A stretch of DNA of 64,000 bases, from the NCBI GenBank assembly GCA_013398955.1, contig VWPU01002148.1:116965-180964 (forward strand), given 5' to 3'. The position numbers were made by a program, and so were the translations under genes. The notes under the pieces are model-generated. The model had not been told where the DNA came from and did not search any database. It worked only from the letters and a program-made list of their open reading frames with translations. The stretch's first letter is position 1, and the number at the start of each line of letters is the position of its first letter. The stretch comes from Callaeas wilsoni. Taxonomy: Eukaryota > Chordata > Aves > Passeriformes > Callaeidae. Below, piece after piece: positions 49,784-63,100 of the stretch.

Positions 49784-52700
49784 AATAATTACTGCACTAC
49801 AAGTAATTGGTAGCCAAAAAATCATGTAATGCAATACTCATACAGTACTGTTAGCCATTTTATGTTGCTTTCAGATTAGTAGCAAATGAGACAGGAGGTG
49901 TCTCAGCCCTTCTGAAGGGATAAAGTGGAAAGAGAAGACCAAACCCAGGACCTGGTTTGCAGAGTGCCACATGCATGTACAGTGCGGAGCAAAGGCTGAA
50001 CGGGCAGACAGCGAGGGAGAAAGACATCCAAGAGGTATGATTGCCCTAGACCTACTGGCCAAGCAAGGAAACATCCAGGCAGCAACTACCACCCCCTCCA
50101 ACTTGGTCTCTTCAAAAAAAATTCATCAGTATTACAGAAAAAAATTGGAAGAGTTACATATTAAAAACAAAACAAAACACCAACAAGAAAAAAAACACCC
50201 AGCCTAGAAATCACCAAGCATTTTGACACACAAGCCCAATAAACTTCCAGCATTGTCTAGGACTTTGCTGGTCACAACATCAAGCATTTTTAAGGAAACC
50301 GGTGAAATATAACAAATTGTGCGACGGGTCATAGCTTGGCTTCTGAAAGCAACAAGGATGGCTTAAAGCTTGGAAGGGTGGGAGGATTATTAATCCTCTA
50401 AATACTCTTTTATTACAAGACTATAAATCACTTTGCTATGTATTATAAAACAAAGACTATATCCCAAAGCTTAATACAATTTAGAAAGATTATGCATCCT
50501 CTTCCCTTCTGGTTTCACAGTCTTTCCCCATTTGGTATTAACTCAGACAACCTGTCTCTTCACATTAGCTTCAAGCTGCCTCTAAACTTTCAGTGCACCC
50601 TGAGTATGAGATTTCTGTTCTCAATCTGCACCTTAACCGTAAAGTTTCTAGTTATACTGTCAATATTTTCCCTGGGTCAGGTCAATATTTGATCTCCTGG
50701 CTTTCTTCACAAATGAAATTAATACTGCAGCAAGAAAAAGCCCTCTGAGTTTTATCAGTTTTGAAACATAAGTTCAAAAAGGAAACCTCAGGTGTCTTCT
50801 GAAAATGGAAGGAAAATATCCCAGCTATGAACTTTAGACAATGATGGTAGTTTTTACTATCTACCTAAATTATTGTATTCGAATACTCTTCAGAAAGCCA
50901 CCCTTAAGTATTAGGATACAGTACTCTGATTTGCTGCAAATTAAAAAGTTAGATATGATTGCGCTTTCTTTCCCCTTTCTACATAAATTTGTATGGCTAT
51001 AGAACTCTATAACCCAAAAGAATGTTACAGCATAAATTCTTCATCCGAAGAACTACCCAAAGGCAGCATCCCCTGGTGTAGCTGACCTCCAGCTGCATTA
51101 ACAGGTGTTTGCTGCAGTGCTCACGTACCGTGTCCAGTTTGCCACAGTGAAAATAAAAATTTAACACTAAAAGCCCACACGGCATTTTTCAACTTCCTTT
51201 GCTATCCAGAAAAAGGTGAAACATCCTGCTGTGGGGTAACAGAGCCCTGCAGCTCGTCCTCAGTGGACGGGAATGGCCTCAGACATGATGAGCTATGGCT
51301 TGGCAAGCACAACTCAAAGCTGGGTGTCTCAGCACTGTGACAGCACACACACTCAGAACAGGTTGGCTCTCTGCACCCCAAGATCAAAGGCAAAAACCTT
51401 ATGGTCCAAAGCCCTCTTCTCTAGAAACACATCATCAGCTTCAACACGTACAGAACATGAGCTTAAATCCAGCAGCATGAGGAGAACACCTTCGTAAAAG
51501 GCTTTTCAGCTCCAGCCCAGTAAAATCGGATTGCTCAGCTAAATTAAAAGCTGTATTTTTTCATACCATTCAGGAACAATTACACATATAACGTACTCAA
51601 ACTATGAATTTGTAGAAATATCATATTTGGTTGCCAGAATAAGCACATCTTTTTTCCATTCCTTTTGTTGTATTTATCACCAACACACAACCATAGTCCA
51701 TACAAAATTATTGAAAACCTGTGAGAACAAAGAGTATGTTCAGAAGAAATATACTTTATTTCTGCAATCAAGTAGCATTATAATGGAGTTTCTAAAGACT
51801 GAAATATTTCAATTATTATTATGTGGGAATGAATGTAAAACATTTTGTACTTTTCCTATATTTCCTGCCTGTATTTGCATGAACTTGGTTGAAAGAAACG
51901 AGTCTTGTCTTTTCTAACAAGCCAGAAAGGTTAAACCCCTATCCCAATAAGAAAATAAACACATTAAGAAAATGCTATAACTGATGGATCACGTGTGCTT
52001 TCTACTACTTCAGTGTAACACCAGCATGTTTTAGACAAAGGAAATTCTCCAATCCCATATTACTCCAGTAGTATTTGCAAGGATTATGTAAACCTCTACC
52101 ACTTCTCCAGTAACGTGGTAAAATGAACCACAATCAGTAAAACACAGCAGCCTGGTACAGTGACCAAAGGCAGTGAGAGCAAACATCATCAGATGGAAGC
52201 CAGGCACAGCCAGGAGAGCCCCACACCGAAGGGTTTGCCTGTGGCATAAGCCAGGCTCAGCTGCCCTTCCTGCCTCTGACCATTCTTCACACCCACCATA
52301 TGTCATTTCGCACCATGAGATTCCTTCCCAGAGCACAGAATAAGAAGATTACCTCTGCTGGCCCCTTTTGCACCTTGGTCCCGCAGACCAGGGACACACT
52401 TTGGCAGGTAGATATTCTGAGCTCATTTTTGCTGCTCTTTGTTTTGCTAACTTGTGAAGCATGAAAGCAGTATTCATTTATACATCATAGAATAAAAAAC
52501 ACCTGGCTCAAGTGCCTGCTCAAGTATCAGTCGAAATATAAATTACTAGTATAGAACTTCTGCAAAGAGTATTTCTATATCTACTTCCCAGTGCCCAGCA
52601 GGTAACAAGACACTTTCCACAGAAGGAAGCCAGCCTAACTTCTCTTGTTCCTATGAGGAAGGCTGGATCACAGGACAGGGAAACAGCAGCCACAGAAAGA

Positions 52701-55700
52701 GGGATCTCAGTCAGTCTGTGTTGCAGGCAGAGCTGCAGCCATGCTGAGCACTGAGCAGCAGCAGTTGGCCTCTCTGAGCAGTACCCCAGTACAACAGTGG
52801 CCAAGGAGCCTCTGGGCACCCTATTTTGCCAGTAGCTCCTGCTGCAGGATGGGCAGCAACAGGACAACGCCTCCTCGGACACCAGAGAAGGGAAGTTCCC
52901 GTAACTGCAGTATCTGGGGGAAGAAATTGTCTGCTTAAGTGTGTACAAACCCAATTTCCTTCCTGATGTCCTGTCCTTTCCTCCCTTCAATAAGGCACCG
53001 CTTTATTGTGTTACTTGGCAAAGAGCAGTTTGTTCAACACAAGGGTAATTAGTTTAAATTATCTGTGTAGGAGCTTTAACCAGTATTTGTAAGTGACCTC
53101 TAAAGGGTCCTTGTTGCTGTCAGCAGCATTCTGACAGGAAGTTAGAGGCTCAGTGCACTAATAAGCAAACCAACGCTGCTTACTTACTGTATATACATCT
53201 AGTAACCAGACAGTTACTGCTTCCAGTTGCAGAGTAGCAGGGGAAAAACTTGGACTTTCAGCTGCCAATTCATGAAAAAAAAAAATTTAAATGTATCAAC
53301 AAAATTCCCCCCCTTTCTCAACACAGAAGGGAGAAAAGGCACACTTGCCTTGTCATAGCACTCCTCCTTTCTGTCCTCAGACCAAGAAAGCAGTCTGGGA
53401 TTACAGTAAAACTGCAGCAATTACTGAACTACTGCTCTGAAAAATACAGGCCCTTTGCCTCTAGGGGCCCTGTTCTTGCACTTCCAACAGAAGACTTCCT
53501 AACAGAGGAGGAGGTCTGACATCTTCATTTCTTTCCATTAATGAAATACTGCTAAGGGTAAACACCTTTTAACAGAAATCATCTGTTATCACCAGCGTGA
53601 ATGAATATCATAAAAAAAGCACCTAATATTGTGTCCTGTAGTAAGCCATGGATTTTAGCTCTATCACAGGTATTTGTGCTAACTTGTAATGTAGATAATT
53701 TAGGAAGAGAAATGATTTAAAACAGTTTGCACAAAAATCTAGCAAAGTAACAATCCGTAATAAACCAGCTATAATCCTGCTCTCAAGATTTTTCTAGGCA
53801 GTGTGTAAATCCAGTTGAGGCTTTCCACCTATTACACAGAAAAAGACTTTCCAGGCAAGTCCAGATGCTTAACTAGAGCTTTGCTCAAAAGCCAGAGAAC
53901 AGAACAGGAGGTCACTGAAGACAGGAACACATGGAAGCAAACTGCTACCATGCAGCTGCATGGGACAAAAAAGATGCAACAGAGACAATGAAGGTTGCTG
54001 AAGTTAAAAAAAAATGGTTTATACCAGTCATCTGTTTAAAAAAATACTTTAGCAAACCTTTACTGCCCATCTAAATACAAATAATTCCTTAAACAGAGAT
54101 AGCACATAGCATGACTGGGCTCAGCAATGCCAACCTGCTCAGCCAAAACCAATCACTGAAGTCAGAGCTATTTCTCCAAGTATTCGACAAGAACACCTCT
54201 CTTCCGCTCACCTGGCTCACTGGAGTCCCTGCCTTGGCTCTGCTCTCACACTTCTCAACCCATCCAGGAGCCGAGTCTCCAGGCCAGCCATCACTCTGCA
54301 AACGCCATTTCCCAAGGGGCGACAGATGAGCGCATGCTGGCCTGTTTCCACCTCAGATTTACTGCACTCTAGGGAGAATAAATCTTAATATCTAAGGAAA
54401 AACAATCAATGTAAACTTATTACAAAGTGCGCAATTTATGAGCTTATTTTTTAAAGTTAGTCAAAGTATCATGGTTTTTTCTTCGTTAAGTTTTGCTTCC
54501 TTTTTTTGCCCCCATTATTTGACTAACAGGAATTGAAGGCAGTAAAAGTTAGTTTAAAAAGTACCTCCTTCTTCCTGTCTTAAAAGCAAAGTATTCCCTG
54601 GATATTGCAAAAAAATTAACAGTATTATTTTATACCAAGACAAAAGAGTTACACTTGCCTGCTATTTATTAGTAACAATATTCACTCCAAATATTCATGG
54701 ACTTGGGCACACAGCTGAAATTGCAACATGGTACTGATGGAAGAACAAAAATAAGCCGTGGCTTTTCCTTTTTACTTTACATACCACCTCAGGCATCATT
54801 CCTGCCTCAACACTCAGGCAAGAAGCAACAGCCACCCCATGCTGCTGCTCATGCATCACCAGAGTTTTGGTGGAGGAAAAGGGACCTCAGCCAGATAAAG
54901 AGAGCAGAAAGCCCCAGATATTCGAGGTCTGCCTGCCTGCTCTCACAGCTCCAGCACTGCCAAGTCACCTCTTCACATTTCACATCTCTGAGAACTGTTA
55001 CTGCTCCTGACCCCATTATTCTAGTTTTTCCTCCTAACGAGCATCCCTTTACCTAAGGCAAATGCAGCAAATTCTGCACCAGAAATTGCTTCAGAGCTGT
55101 ATCATACATTGTAAATGTCAAGGATGAGTATTTCTTTTTTGTCTGTTTTACAAATATGTTTCACTGTATTATACCAAACCAAGAGGCTTGGAGAGGTGGG
55201 GCCTGTATCCTTCTGTTTGTACAATTTATTTGATTCAGTGCATAGCATTTTCTACAGCTGCAGCACCCTGTTCTGTAGGAGGAAATGCCATATAAGTATT
55301 CTTAAACTCCAAGGAAGCTGAGGTTAAAGAGCCCTCTACTGAAAGTTCTCACAAGTTTGCTACACTTTATAACCTTTTTTTCTCCTCCACATGTCTCAGA
55401 ACAGTTTCATTGATCACTCAAGCAATAACAGCACAACCTTCCTCCATAGCCAGTACTGTCAAACAGTCAAATCCTGGAGATATTCTCCGTGTTTATTAAA
55501 AATGCTTTCTCATTCTGCTGATAGCAACAGTGCTTACTAAGTCTGAACTTTTAATTGCCCAGTATAATCAGAGAACAGCCTTCAAGGCCTGCATTTAGCT
55601 AACTAGGTTTACAAATATGCATGCACCCAGGTGTTCTGCCGGCAAAGAAGAAGAATATGAAGTTCTTCCTCCCAAAAGTGTACAGCAAAACTTTTAAATC

Positions 55701-57214
55701 ACTTTGTTTGGGAAAAAAAAATGTTATGGAATAAATAGAAGAGTGTTGATAGTTCCAAATTTTACAGAATATCAATTAAATTCCTTTTCAGTACAAAACT
55801 CGGTGTAAAAAGAGAAAAATATGAGAAATTGTAAATAAATTACAGCAAACTTTCCACTGATGGCAACTGGAGGATAAAACACTCAGTTATCTGCCACAGC
55901 GAAGGTTAAGAGGACAAAAGAATGAATTGGGTGGACATGAAAAATTGAAGGAAAGACAAATTCGGAACTGATGTCAGGCCACACATTTTAATTGCGGAAC
56001 TGAATGCCAGACATTAACACAGAGCCGGGGTCATCCAGAGAACGATCAAAGGGCACTTGGGGGACATTGGGCACTGGGGTGCAGCAACTTTCTACAGAAA
56101 ATCTTCCTGGTCTTTACTTACTTGTACTGTAGCTGTGTTATATGAAGTAGCTAACATCAACTGGGGTGCTCCTTCAAGACAAAGAAAAAAACCACAGAAA
56201 GAAAGAAAAAACTCATACCACTGAGGCTGTCAATCATAAGCAAAAGAAAACTACAGCCATTCAAAATAAACTGCCCCTTCGGAGCTGAGGTCACCCTGTC
56301 AATATCAATCTTCTCATTTTGATGCACATTAAGAGCTATTGGAGTGTCCGCTTTCATCCTATGACTGTGAATTGACCTTACTGACACTACTGAACACAAT
56401 ATGGTCATTTAGGGATGTGGTAATTATTGGTAACTGCACTAACAAAGTTAGTAGCACACAGGGCATCATTGCTCTGGCTTATATTGCCACCTGGCCTTTA
56501 TTTTAAGAGATTTATTCTCATTTCAGATGCCTTGAAAGCTACATACACATCAGTCCCTTATTTATAGTTATTTCCCGTGGGATTCCCATGACAGCTTCTA
56601 CTAAAAAAGAGTATTTTCACCTGAAAAAAAAAGCCAAAACAAAACTGTTGCTTAAAAAGTCTGAATTAAGCCTATCAAAAGTCATACTACACAAACACAA
56701 ATCCTCTTACAATCTTATCATAGTACCTTTCTGTATTCCCTATCTTTTGTCAAAACACAACGCAGCTGGGTCAGGAGTGAGGCCTCCTGCCCGGTGTTGC
56801 AGCCTGTCACTACAGAGGTGACACAGCCCCAACACCTCTGATACACACCAGCCCACCTGAAGCAAACCCCGCCAAGCTGCCCCTCCCTCTCTCCAGGATT
56901 GTACTCCGCTTCCACAATGAATCAGAAGGTAAAACTGTCTCCAAGACTCGAGATGGGGAGGGCAGGTGCCTAAAATCTGTATACATACTCCTTTTTGCAC
57001 GGCTCCTGAGCAGCTGCAGCCTGGTGAGCCCGAGAGGTGGCCGTGCTGGGGAGCAGCGGCCAGCCCAGGCACACACAGCAGCTGCCAGAGATAAGCCACA
57101 GTGCTTCCTCGGGCAGCAGCTTCCTTCGGTCTGAAATTGCCTTTACTGATTTACTGACTAAGATATATAATGTGATCACCGTAGGGATGACTTTCCGTTA
57201 AAAGGAAAGAGAAA
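49784..57214. other. Gene-free stretch, mixed composition
   Basis: No exon, RNA gene or clear mobile element recognised. GC content rises locally at 52,180-52,400 and 52,560-52,930, and at 56,760-57,130, where scattered CpGs occur without forming a convincing island. Open frames up to 156 codons there have no known domain. Confidence 0.55.
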
Positions 57215-57220
57215 TAATCA

Positions 57221-57255
57221 ATAGTAGCTTGGGCTGGAAAGGGACCTTGGAATTG
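57221..57255 (-). mobile_element. Possible CR1 3'-end scrap
   Basis: 'gcttgggctggaaagggacc' at 57,227-57,246 matches the antisense CR1 tail phrase (gtttgggttggaagggacctt). What follows does not continue the CR1 consensus, so this is either a very short or heavily decayed fragment, or coincidence. Confidence 0.35.
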
Positions 57256-58383
57256 ATTTGGAGATGACATGCTGGGCTTAGGCCCAAAGCAGAGATCCTG
57301 GCCAAGCAGAGTCTAATGCTTTTAGAGTTCATTTAAAGATGACCCCAAATCAAATTTCCAATTGTAGGGGTCTAATTCACTCCAGATTGTTTAGAAACAC
57401 TGCTAAGAAAAAAGAAAAATCCCAACACAAATACCCTTCTGAGGTTTTGGAGTTCAACTTAATACATTTTTAAGCAGACCTTGTATTTTATCCCATGCTT
57501 GTTCACTTGTGTTGCTATAGGTTGTCACATTCTGCTAACCCGGAAGATCAATCAGAGGCAAGTTTCTCCGACAGCTTGCAAACACGACTGTTTTCTTCAC
57601 ACTGTTTCTATTCAGTGCTACTTCTGCCACAGACAGACCCACATTTTTAAAGCTATGTATTTTCCCTTGAAATAGATACAAGATGCAGTAGCAAGGAGAA
57701 GGCACGATACTTCACCTATTTAAACTAAGCACTCAAAAATATTCCACCTCGTTTCACCATATCACAAGTAAGACTTGAGAAGTCACCTGGCTCTAGAGAT
57801 TGCCACACATTCATCCCTCCAGACTGCAGCAGTCCCATCACATCAGATTCATCTGCAGTGCAGTCTTACCTGCCAACTGTGCCAGCAGCATTTGCTTCAT
57901 AACTGAGAGAAAAGCAAGAATAAACCCCATGCTGATGACCTGGCAAAAGGTCACTGAATCTCACTTCACCATGAAATGCCACTATAGACATTCAGAAAAA
58001 GATCCAGAGCACCAGAAATGCAGCAGTGACAGAAAACCTGTCATCTGCTGCTCAGAGTAGCTCCAGCAGCCTGAGCAGGAGCTTTGCAGAGTTCTCAATG
58101 CCAAAGCCCCAGTGTTTTTGCCTAAAGAAAGCATCACTTTGCAAAGACAAGGGAGATGGGGGTGAACGTGGTGGAAAGAAGAGGGGAAATAGAGGTGAAA
58201 ACCACTTCTTTCAAGTGAGTCATACTCACTTTGACTGTTTCTTCAGCTGTGTCTTGACAAACAATTAATGCTACATTTTCACACTACCACTCATTTGGCA
58301 GAAGATATTTAAGTCAATACAAAACACAGATCGGATTTCAAATTAGCAAGATCACCAAAGAATTATATGACAAGAACGATAGC

Positions 58384-58482
58384 AAGCCTGTGCTGGCACC
58401 AGGCTTCAGCATGCCACCTGGTATTCCAGATTGCACTGATCCCAGCCTGTGCTGGTCCCCACCACCTGGTGCATTGCAAAAT
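58384..58482 (+). repeat. Imperfect tandem duplication, period about 59 bp
   Basis: agcctgtgctgg occurs at 58,385 and 58,444. In each case it is followed by ccacctggt and then attgca in the same order, with small gaps between the blocks. It is therefore a diverged two-copy duplication. It lies within otherwise unremarkable, moderately GC-rich sequence. Confidence 0.65.
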
Positions 58483-59987
58483 GCCTCTTCTGCACTATTG
58501 CAAGGCTTTCTGAGCAGCCCTCTTGGAGGGAGGGCCCTTCTGTTTCCAAGGTCACCCACACTTCCAAGAAACAGCCTTGCAGAAGGGCTGCTTGGCTCCA
58601 TCGGACCTTTATTTGCATCTCAGCACTGGAAGAGCAGTTCAGCCTGCTGACTGACCAGTGATCCTATCACTGCACTCCTCCTCATGACCAGGACTACTTT
58701 CTCATGCCCAATGTGCTCATTGAAGGCAGCTGTACTCCTCCTTGACATGACCCACACTGGGCACCCCTACTCCAAAAGGATGTGCACGCTTCTGCCCAAA
58801 TCAGCTTCTCCTTGCTGCCAGAACTTTATGGACCAGCTCATTTGCTCCCGTGCTGAGCCAGTTTGATAACAGCTCGTGCCCCTTTCCTGGTCACAGCTGG
58901 GGCCAGACCATGAAGCAAAGCAGGTCCCTCAGAAAGCCCTGCTGTTTCTGGGTAGGGGGCATCTTGTGCTGTATCATCTGACCAGGAAGCAGAACTTCTT
59001 AAATGTAAGCAAATTCCCTATTCCAGAAATTACCCGGAGAAGGATCTGTTGCTATATTTAGCAACAGATAATTTTGTAAATCTGAACAATAATGAAATAA
59101 TGAACTGTGGAGCAGGAGAGGTCACATGCCTAATCCTCACTGATGAGCAGAGAGAAGTCATACCAGGGTCCAGACCATATTCCCCACTGAAACCTCACTT
59201 CTGGCAGGAGTAAGTCACCACTATTGTTGCACACAGGCAGCTCTGTATTGCTATTTATCTTCTTTACAACTAACAGCAAAAAACTCCAGGGGTGAAGGCT
59301 GAAGAAAAAATTGGCAGAGACTGCAAGCCTTGGCTGGGGCCTCTCTAGGAGTGCTCACAAGGACACAGCACACAGTACCTGGTGCTCCAGCCCTTGCCAG
59401 CCCCAACAAGCAGCTGGACCCCATGCCAGAACACAACGTTCAGAAAGCAGCACAATCTAAAATACACCAGCCCAGCCAGCTCCTTGCACTACATGTAAGG
59501 AGTAACAGGACTGATAGAAAATTCATAAAAGCAACAGCATACTTGGCTTAGGAAGTCATTTCCTTACATTAGTCAGTGGCTTCTGAGGAGATTTCCAGCA
59601 GTGCCAAGGAATCAGTAGTGCAGCAGATCCTTCCTTCTTGCCTGGTTCCACCACCTTCTTCCAAGTGCAGCAGCTTTAATGACTGCGTTCAACCTTTTCA
59701 TGGACCAACTGCAGCCACCTGGCACTGAAGATTTGCTGCTGAAACACCTGCAAAGCAAGGTGTAGCAGATCAGTTACCACTCACCTTAATCAAAAAAGCC
59801 TGTGTCTCATCTGCTAGATCACAGAACCCTAGCAAATTTTCTGGGATCTAGTTAGCAGGCCAGTGGGGAGGGGAGCCAAGGGATTGCTGGGGACACACAG
59901 AGCCTGCCTGGAGGTGGGGCAGTGCTGCTGCTACAGCTGAGCTCCTGAGGCAAAACAAGTACAGGAGAGCTAGGAAGTGACTTCACA

Positions 59988-60120
59988 GAACATTCTGAGT
60001 TGGAAGGGACCCTCAAGGATCCCCAAATCCAACTCTCTTAAGTGAATGGTCCACACAGGGATCGAACCTGTGACCTTGGCACTGTTAGCATCATGCTCTG
60101 TCCAATTGAGCCAATAAAAG
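59988..60120 (-). mobile_element. TguSINE1-like tRNA-Ile/CR1 SINE
   Basis: Read on the minus strand, the element begins with a tRNA-derived head. Its A box tggctcaattgg (60,113-60,102) fits TRGCNNARYNGG, and its B box ggttcgatccc (60,068-60,058) fits the polymerase III consensus. The T arm still pairs (acagg/cctgt), and the anticodon-arm sequence tgatgctaacagtgcca resembles tRNA-Ile(AAT), with AAC now at the anticodon position. The 3' part is a CR1-type tail: gggtcccttccaactcagaa, then tgttctgtga. This head-plus-tail architecture is that of TguSINE1, which is spread by CR1 machinery in songbirds. No acceptor stem is retained, so it is not a working tRNA gene. No clear target-site duplication, as is usual for CR1-mobilised copies. 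Confidence 0.85.
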
Positions 60121-63100
60121 ATTGGTGGAAGGTCTGGTTGCATATTGAGAGGGAAAAAAATACATGAACTGAAATAAAATCTGCCAAAATGAAGTTAAAT
60201 CCTTATTATTTTTTTAAAATACCCCACATTTTCACTTACAGGATAAAGATACATGGAATTACTGCTTTGTGACTCACAGCTACAATGTTCTAAATCCAGC
60301 ACCAGGAACACTAAAGGACATTTGCTGTGCCATTGCTCTGTTTCCCACCTTGGCAAAAGCAGATAATTTATGATCTCTCTGCTATCAGAGCAGCTTAGAG
60401 GCTTCTTACACTTACACGAGTAAAAACCATTGAGACTGTTAGAGTGGATGTAGAATAAAAATGCAAAATATATCTACTACACAACTCTTCATATTAGCTA
60501 TAGCTGGAAGGAAAATAGGAGGTTCAGCAGATTAATTGCTTTACTCATTATGCCAAATTATACATTCCAAAAGGCAACTAGTGGCATGAAAATAATATGT
60601 GTATGCTAGAGGACATTAATAGAGGGGTAAGAATTTCCTACCATTAACAGTGCTAGTTTATGTTTTTAACTTTACAACAAGTTAGCCATACATTACTAAA
60701 GCTTCTCAACAGCTCTCTCAGTAGAAATTAAACCTTGAGCTCACAAATTTTGACACCTCTATCTTTTCATAATAACAAACCCTAAATGAGATAAATTAAT
60801 ACTTTTCTGCAGTGATTAGGAAAAAATCCCTGATTCAAATCGTGCAAGAGCAGCCTCAAAGGCAAAAGTCCACTCATCCTATCCTCCCCTAATACATGCT
60901 AATGTGTTTCAGTGAGGACATTAACATTTAAGAGCAGCCAGGTCTGCTTCACCTGCTCCAGTGCAGCAGAGGCTGCTTTGGAGTGACAGCCAGAAGCCCC
61001 GTGGCACAGGCTGCCCTCAGTGGGACACTCTGTGCACACCCCAGCCCACAGCACGGGTGTGTGCCCACGGCCCCGTTCCTGCCAGCAAGGTGGAAGAGCA
61101 AGGGAAGACCTCTGAGAACGTCTTACAGGCTGGAATGTGGTAAATCACTGATACTGTGAGAGTCAGAGAAATCTCTTCTGAGCTGGGAGAGCAAGAGGCT
61201 AGGGTGGGTTCTGCTCTACACCATTAGGCACAGTTGAATGAAAGGAACATTTCCCTACCGAGCCCTTTTACCCCAACAACAACAGGATGAATTATGTCCC
61301 ATATGTATTACAGTTCATTTCTTGAGAAGAAGAAAGTGGCATCTTTTAGTTTTCCAGAAGTGAAAGGCTGGATCACTATCTTTCCCGCTTGCAAGCCTCA
61401 GGGACTAACAGGCATCACTCCATCTGGGAGACAAAAATCTGCCCTTCCAGCTGAGACCATAACCCAAGAGTATTGATCAAACGTCCACCTCCTTTCCACA
61501 TAATAGAATTTCCCAGTGAGCTAATTGTTTTTTCTTCTTTCATCTCCATAAATGAGGTCAATGGCAAGGGCAAAGAAGAGAGAATTAGCTCTAAGTGTTC
61601 TTGGCTTCAAAACAGACAGAGCTTCCAGATTTTGGAGAGTGTTCTACAGGATTTATAAAGTATCATGGGACCTCCCAAATATCTGAATTTAGAATTCCTT
61701 CAGCTTAGGACAAGGCTTGCCTGCACTGCCCAAATATTTATGCTTATCTACACCCGCTGTTACAGTTTGGCAATGCCACTTGTAGGTCACTGATGGCCCT
61801 CATGCTGTCCCTCCAACAGGGACCATCTCTCACCCACAGCTCCTAAAGCATTTTGCAAAAACACGTAAAACTTGCCAAGAGAGGTGGCAGCAGGCACGTA
61901 GCACAGCGCAGCTCCGTGCCTTGTCCTCGTTACCTTCTGCCTGCAGGGACAGCTGAGCAGCACCTCCTGCCCTGCAGCCCCGTGCTGGGAGAGCAAGCGA
62001 GGCGAGGCAGAGGCGTGACAATGCAGGTTTGTGCAGGCAGATACACACCCACATCAGGCTCACAGAAAGGAACGCTCGACCGCCAGCAAAGGTGCCAATG
62101 ACAGAATTAAAACCCGATTCCTGAGAGAGAAGTAGGTACTTTGACTTTCTCTTCCAAAACAGCAATGGTTCTCTGAGGTCTGGCTATCACCCCTCCTCTC
62201 TTTTTTTTGCCCCCAAAACATGGGCATTCCTTTGTGCAGTATAAAAACTCTACAGGGCCCATTAGTATCTCAAGCAGAATTAAAAACAAGAATCAGGAAT
62301 GATGGTCAGAGACAGGCACATGAAGACCTCTCCTTCTATGGGTAGGGAAGCAATTTATTTGCTGCCGAACTCTTCACAGAGTGTTTTCCCAAATTTTGGG
62401 GACAGCTAGAATTGAAAAAAAGTTACACTGGTAGTATAAACAGCAAGTTCTCCACCAGAAAGATTAAAAAAAAAACCAAAACAACAAACCCAACTCGCCT
62501 TTACAAGTCTATCCCGTACTTTTTAATGTCTGAGTCCCAGTGCTATCACACTAACAGCTGGCTGTGTGTGGTGAGGCTTCTGGCACACTCAGGGCTATTG
62601 CAGCCTCTGCTTTACAACCCTCAGGTTACAACTGAGTCAAAACTGTCCAAGGACAAGACAAGAGGGCACAGCCAGAGCAGGGACGAGGCTGTGTGGGGTG
62701 ACCAGACAGTTACGGCCTCACCAGACCTTGTTCCTACCAGAACCACCCCTGCAGCACAGGTGGGAGGAGGGCTCTCCTCTCCTGGGCAGCCAACCAAACA
62801 GCACAGGTGGAAACAGTTTACACTCTCCCAGTCAAGGCAAGGTGAACCTCAGCTGTGAAATTCCCAGGTGTTTGCTGTTCCTTCGTTAACACTGGTGCTG
62901 AAGCTGTACAAAACATTTTGCATTCTGGAAAGACGCCTTTAAACCAAGCTCTGAGTTTTGTGGGGTTTGCAGAGACCACCTCTCAAGAGACAGAACAGAC
63001 CCAGCAGATGTTACTGGTCTCAAAGCAGACGAGGTACCCTGTCCTGAGGGAGCAGCCCCCATTAACCAAAAGCTAGAACACGAGTCAGGTCAATAATAAC

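Noticed and set aside
52520..52990. 156-codon minus-strand frame
   Set aside because: No ATG-linked exon structure, no domain, and moderately GC-rich sequence explains the lack of stops.
60045..60120. Functional tRNA gene on the minus strand
   Set aside because: The A and B boxes and T arm are present, but the acceptor stem does not pair and the sequence runs directly into a CR1 tail, so it is the head of a SINE.
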